Shown here in pieces: positions 36,240 to 44,340 of a stretch of DNA of 64,000 nucleotides. Below the pieces are notes generated by a model. The model was not told the DNA's origin. It worked only from the letters and a program-made list of their open reading frames with translations, and did not search any database. Location of the stretch: NCBI GenBank assembly GCA_964549655.1, contig CAZJXN010000003.1, positions 1 through 64,000 on the forward strand. The letters run 5' to 3'. The translations under genes and the position numbers were made by a program. This DNA is from JADJNW01 sp964549655. GTDB taxonomy: Bacteria > Bacteroidota > Bacteroidia > Chitinophagales > Saprospiraceae. How positions within the stretch are numbered: the first letter of the stretch is position 1; every line of letters starts with the position of its first letter.

Positions 36240-37445
36240 TTAATTAATTTTGCCTACTGATTCGTATGGATTACTCCCCGTAAAATAATCTTGTTTCCAT
36301 AAATAACCGAGTTGATTGCCTTCTTTGTAAAGAGCGGTTATTAATTCGTCTCCGCTTGCTCTTTTAATTTTTGAATATCCACCTTCTTTGACTATCCAAA
36401 ACACTTCTTCTAAGGAAGCTGCATTTAATAAATCGGGTGAATGCGTAGAAATCATAACCTGTCCGCCACGTTCCGCATAAAGTCTGAATTCCTCCAAAAG
36501 TTCCGAAAGCAAAGTTGGATACAACTGATTCTCTGGGTCTTCGGCACACAAAAGCGGGTGGGGATTGGGATCGTGCAGTAATAAAAGATAAGCAAACATT
36601 TTGATAGTACCGTCAGACACATATTTTGCAATGAATGGGTCTTGAAAGGTTCCGTCTTGAAATTTAAGAATAATTCTTCCATCTACCGTTTCAGCCGCTT
36701 CGACATCTGTAACGCCAGGAACCCTTTCTTTCATTTTTTCTAAAACTTGTTGAAAAAGATCTCGGTGATTTTCAAACATGAATTGTGCTACAAGTGCCAA
36801 ATTTTGACCTTGTGGAGATAAATGTTCAGCGTATCCAGCTTCTTGGCTGGTGCCTGCTTCCGTTATATGAAAATCAAACAATTGCCAACTTTCTATAAAA
36901 TTACGAAACGCGCTTGCAGCTTTGAATCGCTCAAATTGTCCCAAACCCTTAATTGCCAAAATATCTGGAGATGCTAATGTTTGATGTTCTCTGGTCAACT
37001 CTTCATCTGGCTTATCAAAATCCTCTTCATTAGCAATCGCATATCCTTCTCCATGAGCGAAACGAAGAAATTGAAAAGGAGATCCATAGCTACCTCGCTT
37101 ATATTGTAATATTTCTTTTACAATAATAGGTTGTTTATTATTTTCACTTATTTCTAAAATGTAAGTAACTAATCGGCTTTTGCCGGCAATAGGCAATCGA
37201 AATTTTAACTCAATCTCAATACTTCCTTTTTTTCCTCTACTTATTACTTCCTTAAAACCGCCCCTTTTTTGCAAAGCTTGTCGTATGTTATTATTAAGTG
37301 CATCACTTAAAAAACCAAGCACATCAAATAATGTACTTTTCCCTACGCCATTTGCACCCACAAAAATTACAAGCTCAGGCAGGCTATCTAGCTGCAAGTC
37401 TTCAAATACTTTGTAATTTTTTAAACGAATACTTTCTATTCTCAT
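36240..37445 (-). CDS. AAA/ABC-type ATPase (OLD-like), partner of DUF4276
   Basis: About 401 residues. Walker A GANGVGKST (30-38), signature-like YVSDGTIKM (275-283), Walker B LLCAED (298-303) and switch histidine in STHSPDLL (H335). In the usual pattern the Walker B ends in D-E; here the order is E-D, so the catalytic glutamate position is an aspartate. Between Walker A and the signature lie beta-rich insertions, no coiled coil. ATG 37445 is chosen over an upstream TTG. It starts 34 bases after dcd and is followed at once by DUF4276. A DNA-sensing or defence role is inferred. Confidence 0.82.
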   Translation of the reverse strand: MRIESIRLKNYKVFEDLQLDSLPELVIFVGANGVGKSTLFDVLGFLSDALNNNIRQALQKRGGFKEVISRGKKGSIEIELKFRLPIAGKSRLVTYILEISENNKQPIIVKEILQYKRGSYGSPFQFLRFAHGEGYAIANEEDFDKPDEELTREHQTLASPDILAIKGLGQFERFKAASAFRNFIESWQLFDFHITEAGTSQEAGYAEHLSPQGQNLALVAQFMFENHRDLFQQVLEKMKERVPGVTDVEAAETVDGRIILKFQDGTFQDPFIAKYVSDGTIKMFAYLLLLHDPNPHPLLCAEDPENQLYPTLLSELLEEFRLYAERGGQVMISTHSPDLLNAASLEEVFWIVKEGGYSKIKRASGDELITALYKEGNQLGYLWKQDYFTGSNPYESVGKIN

Positions 37446-37479
37446 ATTTTTCCATCTTGACCGTAAATTTAGCAACTTT

Positions 37480-38016
37480 TCAGAATTTATTCTTCCACAT
37501 CATACTTTCTACCGGCTTATCAGTCCGCTGATTATATTTAGCATTTTGTTTTTTATTGTAATAATTTTCAATATCGCCATCTACGCGGAAGTAAATAAGT
37601 TGTCCAATCGGCATTCCAGCGTACACGCGTACGGGCATACTCACGGAAATTTCCAGCGTCCAATGATTGCAAAATCCCACGTCACCCTTACCCGCCGTAG
37701 CGTGAATGTCAATGCCTAAGCGCCCTACACTCGATTTGCCTTCGAGAAAAGGAACGGAATTATGGGTTTCTGTATATTCTTCCGTCACGCCGAGATAGAG
37801 TTTGCCGGGTTGTAATACAAAGCCTTCTGTGGGTATAATAAAATGCTCGATTTCATTATGTTGTCGAGCATCTAATATTTCATCTTTGTAATTGGCTAAA
37901 TGTTTTCCGAGATGCACATCGTAGGAATTCGTACCGAGATATTCTCGATTATAGGGTTCAATTATAATTTCGCCATTTTCGATGGACTGTAAAATTTTTT
38001 TATCGCTAAGAATCAT
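37480..38016 (-). CDS. dcd: dCTP deaminase
   Basis: A 178-residue dCTP deaminase, turning dCTP into dUTP, the first step of the route to dTMP in many bacteria. Family motifs: LGTNSYDVHLG, SSVGRLGIDIHATAG (R99) and the catalytic glutamate E122 in HWTLEIS. It shares the trimeric dUTPase fold. Length and motifs match housekeeping Bacteroidota Dcd. It leads into the ATPase/DUF4276 pair on the same strand. dCTP deaminases are also known phage-defence enzymes, so its neighbours are of interest. Confidence 0.92.
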   Translation of the reverse strand: MILSDKKILQSIENGEIIIEPYNREYLGTNSYDVHLGKHLANYKDEILDARQHNEIEHFIIPTEGFVLQPGKLYLGVTEEYTETHNSVPFLEGKSSVGRLGIDIHATAGKGDVGFCNHWTLEISVSMPVRVYAGMPIGQLIYFRVDGDIENYYNKKQNAKYNQRTDKPVESMMWKNKF

Positions 38017-38093
38017 TCGGTTTCATTTTAGCCCGCGAAATTAGAATCTTTTTGGTTATTACATCATTTAGCATTCAAAATTTAAAAAGCTGT

Positions 38094-40385
38094 CTACTTT
38101 TTAGAAAACCACTCTTTCACCACTGCCTCCGCAGGTTTACGATTGGGCGTAAAATCATCATTTTCAATGCCGCGATGCTCAATGTAAGAAGGGAATTTCC
38201 ACCACAAAATACCGTCAATCCAAGATTTTTTGTGAATACTTTCCAACACAATTTTATAACAAAGTGCCTGATGCGTACCAAAATACGGCGTGTTATCACT
38301 TGCAGCGTGCGGCATGAGCCAAGGCGTTTTTACACTTTTAAAACCAATTTCTGTAAAGATGAAAGGTTTATTATGTTTTTGAACGATTTTTTCCATTTTA
38401 TTTAATATTTTGTCAAAACCCTCACGCAGCTCTTGTTCGGTCGCATTGGCATTTGCACTCAACGGATAATAGCAATCCAAGCCAATTACATCCAATTCAT
38501 CCCAAAATTGAATCCCTTCAAACTCCGCGCCCCAGTTGGCTGCATACGTGATTTTGCCTCCGTAAATACCTCGAATTTTTTGAATCAACTTGCGCCAATC
38601 TTGCTCGCGCGCGAGGGTCGTTTTGGCAAATTCCGTACCGATGCACAACATTTCTATATCATACATTTCCGCTAACAGTGCATAATGCCGAATCCATTTA
38701 TAATAATTTTCAAAAAACTGCTGCCAATCCGCTTCACTTTTCATTTCTACGTCGCCGGGCCACGCGCCTCTGCCCATCCAGATTTGTGGTTTTAGAATGA
38801 CGGTCATGCCTAATTTTTGCGCGCTATTTGCAGAGTGAATCACACTTTCATCATTCTCGCCGCCCGAACCGTGTTCGATGGGGATAACGGTAGGCTTGTT
38901 TGGGTTTTCCATAAACGAATATGGCACGATAGCAGTCGCATTACAATATAGTTCATTTGCCTGTTTATCAAGAGATTGCGTTGCCATTTTAGAAACATAA
39001 CCATTAAAAATAGCGTAGCCTTCGTGCGCGAAATTAAAACCTTTGAGGTAAGGTAATTGAGTCGGGTTTCGGGTTTCGGGTTTAAAGTTTTTTGTTTTTT
39101 GAGACAGCCACTGGTGCCACTCTTTTTCTAATTGTGGAATCTCCGTATTAGGTGGCGACCAAGTAGGGTAGTTTTTTAGAAAAATATCTTTTCCTTGTTT
39201 TTGAATCAAAAATGCTACAAAAGAAGCGGATAAGCAGTCAATTATTAAACCGGATTCTTTTTCTAACATTACATTGTTTAACATTTCCGTTAAAGATGTA
39301 ATGTTATCGGATTTGAATAATTTTAAAGCCCAATATTCATACCCTTTCCGCTGCCAGTTCTGCGTGAAATAAATCGCCAAACCTCGTTCTACCGCATCTG
39401 TTTTGGGCTTTCCCAACAAATTGCGCAGCAACACTTGATTTTCTTTACCTAATTGCCGTTCATTATAAATTTCATTTACAACTGTATGTACTTCATTTTT
39501 ATCAAAATCCGCATCTGATTCCTTTGTAATGTTGCGCATCAAACCTTTTTCTTCAGCGGAAGCGTAAAAATGGTAATTAATAACCGACAAAGTGCGGGTA
39601 GAATCTACAAAGTTGCGAATGCGGTTGGCGGTTTCCTGTACATTTTTGGTGTAGGTAGCCAACACCGTTTTATCAAAATTTGGAGGGACAATAAATCGAA
39701 AATTAGAAGTCTCTGCGATGGCTTGCGCCGAAGTGGTAAAATCGAAATGCGTTTTTTTGTCGAGCGCCCAAGTCTCTGCGTTGAACATGCCCACCACCAC
39801 GCGATTATTTTGTTGATATATTTCATACCCAAAGCCACCGCCGCCAAAGAGTCGCCAGCCTTCTGTCATTTTAAATTGCAAGAAATTGCTCAAAGCCTTG
39901 TCATCCGTGCCCGCCACGACCGTCACCGGCAGTTTTGGTTGTAATGGATTGGGATAAAAAGACAGCAAAAAAACTGCGGAAGGGTCTTTATAATTTTTGT
40001 TATCAAATTGAATATTCGCTTTTTCTAATCCGAACGGAAGATTTTCTACCATTTTTCGCAAGAGCGAATTGGACTCCAGCGTACCAAACAGCATGATGGA
40101 TTTGGTTTGCCAATCTTCGGAAGTGACTGCGCTACAAGGTTTTATCTCAATGGTCGCATTTCGTATTCGACCGTTCATTTTCTGCGCAAGTTCGGCGTAT
40201 TGAGCGACTACATCCGCATTTTGACTGCCATAGACAATCAACACTTTTCGGTTTTCTCGAAATGCGTTCATCAGCTCGTCGCGCGTGGGGAGATTGGACA
40301 TTTGCGTTGCTTTCTGGTTTGGGGAATCGCAATTAAAACTGCAAAATGTAAATAAAAACAGGAATAAGTGATATTTGGTAATCAT
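38094..40385 (-). CDS. lipoprotein with N-terminal peptidase-like region and GH113-like domain
   Basis: A 763-residue lipoprotein (lipobox SFNC, C19). The first 440 residues hold an unfamiliar alpha/beta region, then a helical part reminiscent of gluzincin peptidases but without HExxH (DKNEVHTVVNEI, AVERGLAIYF, DCLSASFVAFLI). The last 310 residues look like a (beta/alpha)8 glycoside hydrolase of the GH113 type: KGFNFAHEGY, IEHGSGGENDES, a likely acid/base glutamate in CIGTEFAK and a nucleophile in FTEIGF. It could act on mannan-type glycans. The combination of domains is unusual. ATG start; alone on its strand next to a small gene. Confidence 0.7.
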   Translation of the reverse strand: MITKYHLFLFLFTFCSFNCDSPNQKATQMSNLPTRDELMNAFRENRKVLIVYGSQNADVVAQYAELAQKMNGRIRNATIEIKPCSAVTSEDWQTKSIMLFGTLESNSLLRKMVENLPFGLEKANIQFDNKNYKDPSAVFLLSFYPNPLQPKLPVTVVAGTDDKALSNFLQFKMTEGWRLFGGGGFGYEIYQQNNRVVVGMFNAETWALDKKTHFDFTTSAQAIAETSNFRFIVPPNFDKTVLATYTKNVQETANRIRNFVDSTRTLSVINYHFYASAEEKGLMRNITKESDADFDKNEVHTVVNEIYNERQLGKENQVLLRNLLGKPKTDAVERGLAIYFTQNWQRKGYEYWALKLFKSDNITSLTEMLNNVMLEKESGLIIDCLSASFVAFLIQKQGKDIFLKNYPTWSPPNTEIPQLEKEWHQWLSQKTKNFKPETRNPTQLPYLKGFNFAHEGYAIFNGYVSKMATQSLDKQANELYCNATAIVPYSFMENPNKPTVIPIEHGSGGENDESVIHSANSAQKLGMTVILKPQIWMGRGAWPGDVEMKSEADWQQFFENYYKWIRHYALLAEMYDIEMLCIGTEFAKTTLAREQDWRKLIQKIRGIYGGKITYAANWGAEFEGIQFWDELDVIGLDCYYPLSANANATEQELREGFDKILNKMEKIVQKHNKPFIFTEIGFKSVKTPWLMPHAASDNTPYFGTHQALCYKIVLESIHKKSWIDGILWWKFPSYIEHRGIENDDFTPNRKPAEAVVKEWFSKK

Positions 40386-40428
40386 AAAGTGAAATTAGAA
40401 GATAGGAAGATGGGATTTAAGTGCAGCC

Positions 40429-40626
40429 TCATTTATGTGCCTTCAACATTTCCTGTAAGCGCGATTCTGTCATGTCGGGTACACCAGCATCAATGACTGC
40501 ACGGGCATCCTCTTCTGATTTTGAATCATCCACAATCCGCATCCCTGCTACATTTGCCAGCATTTGCAGCAATTCTAACTGATGGTCATTTTCTATTTCA
40601 ATCCGTATAGTCCTCATCTTAAACAT
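40429..40626 (-). CDS. small acidic protein, antitoxin-like
   Basis: A 65-residue protein (MRTIRIEIENDHQLE...) with a beta strand, then helices, and an acidic middle (DDSKSEEDAR). The form resembles antitoxins in Bacteroidota, but no toxin gene adjoins it. The first ATG (40626) gives MFKMRTI; the second, 9 bases on, may be the real start. Function unknown. Confidence 0.55.
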   Translation of the reverse strand: MFKMRTIRIEIENDHQLELLQMLANVAGMRIVDDSKSEEDARAVIDAGVPDMTESRLQEMLKAHK

Positions 40627-40699
40627 TTTACTTCAAATACAAAACTACAAAAAATCTTTCAAAAATTCCTGTTATGAAACCTCCTATCTTCCCATCCTC

Positions 40700-41611
40700 T
40701 TATCCTCCCAAATTTTTTATCTTCCATAAAATTATACTCCGATCATCGCTACAAGAAATCAGATAATCGTCCAACCACAGCAAACGATTCACGGAATTGA
40801 CGTGCCCGCCGTTGCGAATGGTGTCCAACACTTTTAATAATTCAAACGTCTTTGCGTCCCAGATTTTAATCGTTTTATCGCGGCTGGCGGTGGCAAACCA
40901 TTGTCCGTCACGGTGAAACACAATATGGTTAATTGTAAACCAATGTGCCGGTTGAGAATTAACGAGTGCAAAATCATTTTCAGTGTCCCAAATTTTGAGG
41001 TGTGCGTCGCGTCCGCCAGAGAATAAGTGACGTCCGTCGGGGCTGTATTGTACGGTGAAGACAGAATTTTCGTGCGCGTTTGTAATTATTTTTTTTAATG
41101 TTAAAGAATTGGCATCTAATAAGTAAATAGAATTATCACTTGCACCAAGGGCAATTTCGTTGTGAGAAAAGCTCGCGCTACGCAAACTCTGATTGCTCAA
41201 ATGCAAACTCTCCAACGACCGCCCTTCTGCCGCCGACCAGCGCGTAATTTTTCCCTCACCGCCAATCGTGAAAACGCTTTCGCCTATTCTAAAAATATCA
41301 AAAACGCCTTTCTGATGATGGGCAATATTTTTTGTGTTTTCAGAATTTTCCAAGTCCACCCAATGCACGCCACCATTCATATTTCCAACGACCAATTTAT
41401 TTAAATCTGGCATATTCAATAGTGAAAAAATTTGCGTTTCTACTTTTGCAATCAACTTTCCAACGTCAGGGTTTTCTAAATTCCAGCGTACAATCCAGCC
41501 ATCGCCCGCTGCGGAGAGAAAATGTTGCGCGTCCGCATCTGCTGCAAGTGCAAAAATGGAGGCGTTGTGACCGGTGAGTTGCGCGATTTTTTGAACTTCT
41601 ATTCTTGACAT
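40700..41611 (-). CDS. WD40 repeat protein
   Basis: A 303-residue soluble protein made of about seven WD40 repeats that should close into a beta-propeller: clear repeat ends are HFLSAAGDGWIVRW, HLFSGGRDAHLKIWD, WFATASRDKTIKIWD and LISCSDDRSIILWK. No signal peptide, so it is cytoplasmic. Such proteins are usually scaffolds; no partner can be named. ATG start. Confidence 0.88.
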   Translation of the reverse strand: MSRIEVQKIAQLTGHNASIFALAADADAQHFLSAAGDGWIVRWNLENPDVGKLIAKVETQIFSLLNMPDLNKLVVGNMNGGVHWVDLENSENTKNIAHHQKGVFDIFRIGESVFTIGGEGKITRWSAAEGRSLESLHLSNQSLRSASFSHNEIALGASDNSIYLLDANSLTLKKIITNAHENSVFTVQYSPDGRHLFSGGRDAHLKIWDTENDFALVNSQPAHWFTINHIVFHRDGQWFATASRDKTIKIWDAKTFELLKVLDTIRNGGHVNSVNRLLWLDDYLISCSDDRSIILWKIKNLGG

Positions 41612-41638
41612 AACGACAGAAAATTAGAGAGACGGTAA

Positions 41639-41669
41639 GATTTAGCAAATCTCAAAGATTTGCTAAATC
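41639..41669. repeat. perfect 14-bp inverted repeat
   Basis: GATTTAGCAAATCT, spacer CAA, AGATTTGCTAAATC, in the divergent gap between the WD40 and sterol desaturase-like genes. A near match is at 49264-49294 in another divergent gap. It could be an operator or a dispersed palindrome. Confidence 0.65.
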
Positions 41670-41693
41670 TAAACGGAATTAGCGAAAATTTGC

Positions 41694-41725
41694 TTGCTTA
41701 TTTACTATATTTTATTGTAATTTTG
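41694..41725 (+). promoter_or_regulatory. promoter of the sterol desaturase-like gene
   Basis: TTG (41694-41696), 21 bases, TAATTTTG (41718-41725), the Bacteroidota -33/-7 pattern. Transcription would start about 55 bases before the ATG at 41788. Confidence 0.55.
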
Positions 41726-41787
41726 TAACGCTCTTGAATCTTGAATTATGTAAAGTCTATTGTCTAATATCTAAAGTCTGCTAAGGT

Positions 41788-43074
41788 ATGGAAACGTACG
41801 GTTATGTATTAAACATTGCGATGCCCATTTTTTTAATTCTCTTTTTTGTAGAATTATTTTTTGAATGGCGTATGAAAAGGCAAGTGATTCGCGGCATGGA
41901 CAGCGTGTCGAGTATTACATCCGGCATGACGAATGTAATAAAAGATGTGCTGGGTATCAGCGTTGGTATCATTGCGTATAGCTGGCTGGTGGATAAAGTG
42001 GCGCTATTTGAAATAAAAAACACGATTGCGGTTTACCTTATTGCATTTATTGCGACGGATTTGGCGGGTTATTGGTCGCACCGCTTGAATCATGAAATTA
42101 ATTTTTTGTGGAACCAGCATGTTATTCATCATAGTAGCGAAGAGTTTAATTTGTCTTGCGCTTTACGCCAATCGGTTTCCAGTTTTGTAAATTATTTTAC
42201 CATTTTATTATTGCCAGCGGCATTATTGGGTGTACCAGAACAAGTGATTGCAGTCATTGCGCCTTTACATTTATTTTTACAATATTGGTATCATACGCAG
42301 TTAATCGGTAAAATGGGCTTTTTGGAACACGTCCTCGTCACGCCTTCGCACCACCGCGTACATCATGCTTTGAATAAGAAATATATTGATAAAAATCATG
42401 GACAGATTTTCATTATATGGGATAAATTATTTGGCACTTTTCAACAAGAACTCGAAAGTGCGCCGCCTGTATATGGTGTGACGCGCCCCGCTCGCACGTG
42501 GAATCCCATCAAAATCAACTTCCAACATATATGGCTTTTAATGCAAGATGCTTGGCGTACGCGAAGTTGGTGGGACAAGTTGCGTATTTGGTTCAAACCC
42601 ACCGGCTGGCGACCCGCAGATGTTATTGAAAAATATCCGATTCACAGCATCAAAGATATTCACAATTTTGAAAAATATGATACGCCACATTCTAAAGCAT
42701 TATTAGCATGGTCATGGGTGCAATTATTTTTTAATTATGCGCTGCTTATTTACTTTTTTGCTTACATTGGTAAAATCGGTTCGCCCAATATTTTTATTTA
42801 CGGCGCATTTATTTTTCTCTGCGTTTTCGCTTATACAGAACTCATGGACCGCAATAAATACGCGCTTTACATCGAAATTGCAAAATCTATATTAGGGTTA
42901 TATCTTATTTATAAAGTGGGCGATTGGTTTGGCGCAAGTGATTCAATCGTGCCTTGGTTTACATGGTTCGTAGCGAGTTATTTAGTCATTTCGGCGGTGG
43001 CAGTGGCGTTGTTTGTAGTGTTTGAAATTAGTAAAGATGGGAAAGAAAAGAAGGGGGAGATGGTGGTAGCGTAG
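41788..43074 (+). CDS. sterol desaturase / fatty acid hydroxylase family protein
   Basis: A 428-residue membrane protein with a di-iron hydroxylase core: histidine boxes HRLNHE, HVIHHSSEE and HHRVHHALN, followed by DKNHGQ. Helices lie before and between the boxes, and an extra C-terminal membrane part (about 305-420, four helices) goes beyond the minimal family. It should hydroxylate or desaturate a lipid using oxygen. ATG start, with its own promoter candidate. Confidence 0.9.
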   Translation: METYGYVLNIAMPIFLILFFVELFFEWRMKRQVIRGMDSVSSITSGMTNVIKDVLGISVGIIAYSWLVDKVALFEIKNTIAVYLIAFIATDLAGYWSHRLNHEINFLWNQHVIHHSSEEFNLSCALRQSVSSFVNYFTILLLPAALLGVPEQVIAVIAPLHLFLQYWYHTQLIGKMGFLEHVLVTPSHHRVHHALNKKYIDKNHGQIFIIWDKLFGTFQQELESAPPVYGVTRPARTWNPIKINFQHIWLLMQDAWRTRSWWDKLRIWFKPTGWRPADVIEKYPIHSIKDIHNFEKYDTPHSKALLAWSWVQLFFNYALLIYFFAYIGKIGSPNIFIYGAFIFLCVFAYTELMDRNKYALYIEIAKSILGLYLIYKVGDWFGASDSIVPWFTWFVASYLVISAVAVALFVVFEISKDGKEKKGEMVVA

Positions 43075-43096
43075 AAATTATATTATTTTAACTAAC

Positions 43097-43692
43097 TTAT
43101 TCTATTTTTATCGGCTCTAATTCAGTCCGGTTAAATACTGTATTATAGACTTCAACTAATTTATAACATTCGTTAAGTTTAGGCTTTGTATTTATATTAG
43201 AAAATAACCTTATGTTAATTAAATCATTAGGAATATCCCCTTCAAATCTATTATTCTCTTTGTAAGTTTTTGCTGTAATAATAAATTTAGCATCTCGATT
43301 TGAAATAAATTTAACTTCATTTAAGATTTGATGAGAAAAAGGATGGCTATTTAGTTTACCTAAATGGATTGAAGTTCCGATTCCGTTTTTTAAAAGTTCT
43401 TGGTCAATATAAGCCTTAATACCTATTTCTTCATTTTCAGCAGCTTCAAACATTATGCTTTTTACAATTCTATCAGTTGTTTTTTGGGTAATTATAAAAC
43501 CATCTCTTTTGGAATCATAAAATTCAATCAAATGCGTTTCATCAGATGCCCGAAAATTTGTCAATTCAATTTCTCCTTTGTCTTCTTGATAACCTGAATC
43601 AATGCAGACTTTTTCAAGCCTTTGTCCATTATGCCGAAGTTCGTATTTATAAAATAATTCAGGTCTGTTGCTTTCAGTTGTATTTTCATCAT
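43097..43692 (-). CDS. hypothetical protein with a probable N-terminal frameshift
   Basis: The clear open frame, from 43564 (TTG), encodes 155 residues of unknown family. The same frame continues upstream with protein-like sequence (ELFYKYELRHNGQ, then RLEKVCIDSGYQEDKGE) up to a stop at 43694, without any ATG or GTG. An ATG at 43692 sits in the -1 phase just after the stop of the gene before it and reads MMKIQLKAT before that frame closes. A one-base shift near 43670 would join the two and give a protein of about 198 residues. So the gene is either frameshifted or affected by a sequence error. AT-rich, no recognised domain. Confidence 0.5.
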
Positions 43693-43693
43693 T

Positions 43694-44023
43694 TTATAGA
43701 TTGTAAATTTCAAGTACCCCAATCGTTCCCTCTTTCCAGTGTGGGTTTTCTATTACAATATTATATAACCCTTTTTTTTCTATTTTAAAGTTTATGTTGC
43801 TTTCAATATAATTGGCGTAAATCTTTTTTCGATTTCTACTTGAATCTCCTTTATAATCAGTTGCTTCTATCTCTATTTTTAATTTTCGGGATGCTTCTAC
43901 TGGCTGCCATTCAAAAATTAATTCGTTCCTTTCAAATAGAAGAAAGGTAGGTACAAACATAACTCCTGCTCGCGGCCATCTTTCGTTGTGATTAATATCT
44001 ATTTTAAGAAGTAACTTTTTCAC
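43694..44023 (-). CDS. hypothetical protein, beta-rich
   Basis: 109 residues starting at GTG (44023), with alternating hydrophobic beta-strand patterns (KLLLKIDIN, GVMFVPTFLLFE, NINFKIEKKGLYNIVIEN) and no signal or membrane segment. No family recognised. It ends just before the frameshifted gene at 43097 and shares its AT-rich base use, so the two look like one small unit, possibly acquired. Confidence 0.5.
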   Translation of the reverse strand: MKKLLLKIDINHNERWPRAGVMFVPTFLLFERNELIFEWQPVEASRKLKIEIEATDYKGDSSRNRKKIYANYIESNINFKIEKKGLYNIVIENPHWKEGTIGVLEIYNL

Positions 44024-44340
44024 TTTTTGCTTATGATTAACCTCACATTATATATTCGCACTAAAAATAGCCTTTTCTCATCAAAATGTATATTATTTCA
44101 TCTACTAGTGGGGTGACTTACCATAAGCGAATTATTTTATCACCTATTCTAACCTTAAACTCCTCCTCTTCCATTATTTCCCCATCATTCTAACATTTGC
44201 TTTGGCAATAAGCCCAAGAATCGTTTTCTTTGCAAAACCAAACAGGAAACGGGATTGGTGAAATGGGATTTGCAAATCGCTGCTCCCCTATCCCGTCTCA
44301 CAAGTCACCAATAACAAATAACCTATAACAAAATAAAGCT
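44024..44340. other. gene-free spacer with decayed repeats
   Basis: Between the hypothetical genes and the E2 gene. Nothing coding is seen. The right half holds short words related to the repeat families: GGGATTGGTGAAATGGGATT, its near complement CCCTATCCCGTCTCAC, and CCAATAACAAATAACC. Confidence 0.5.
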
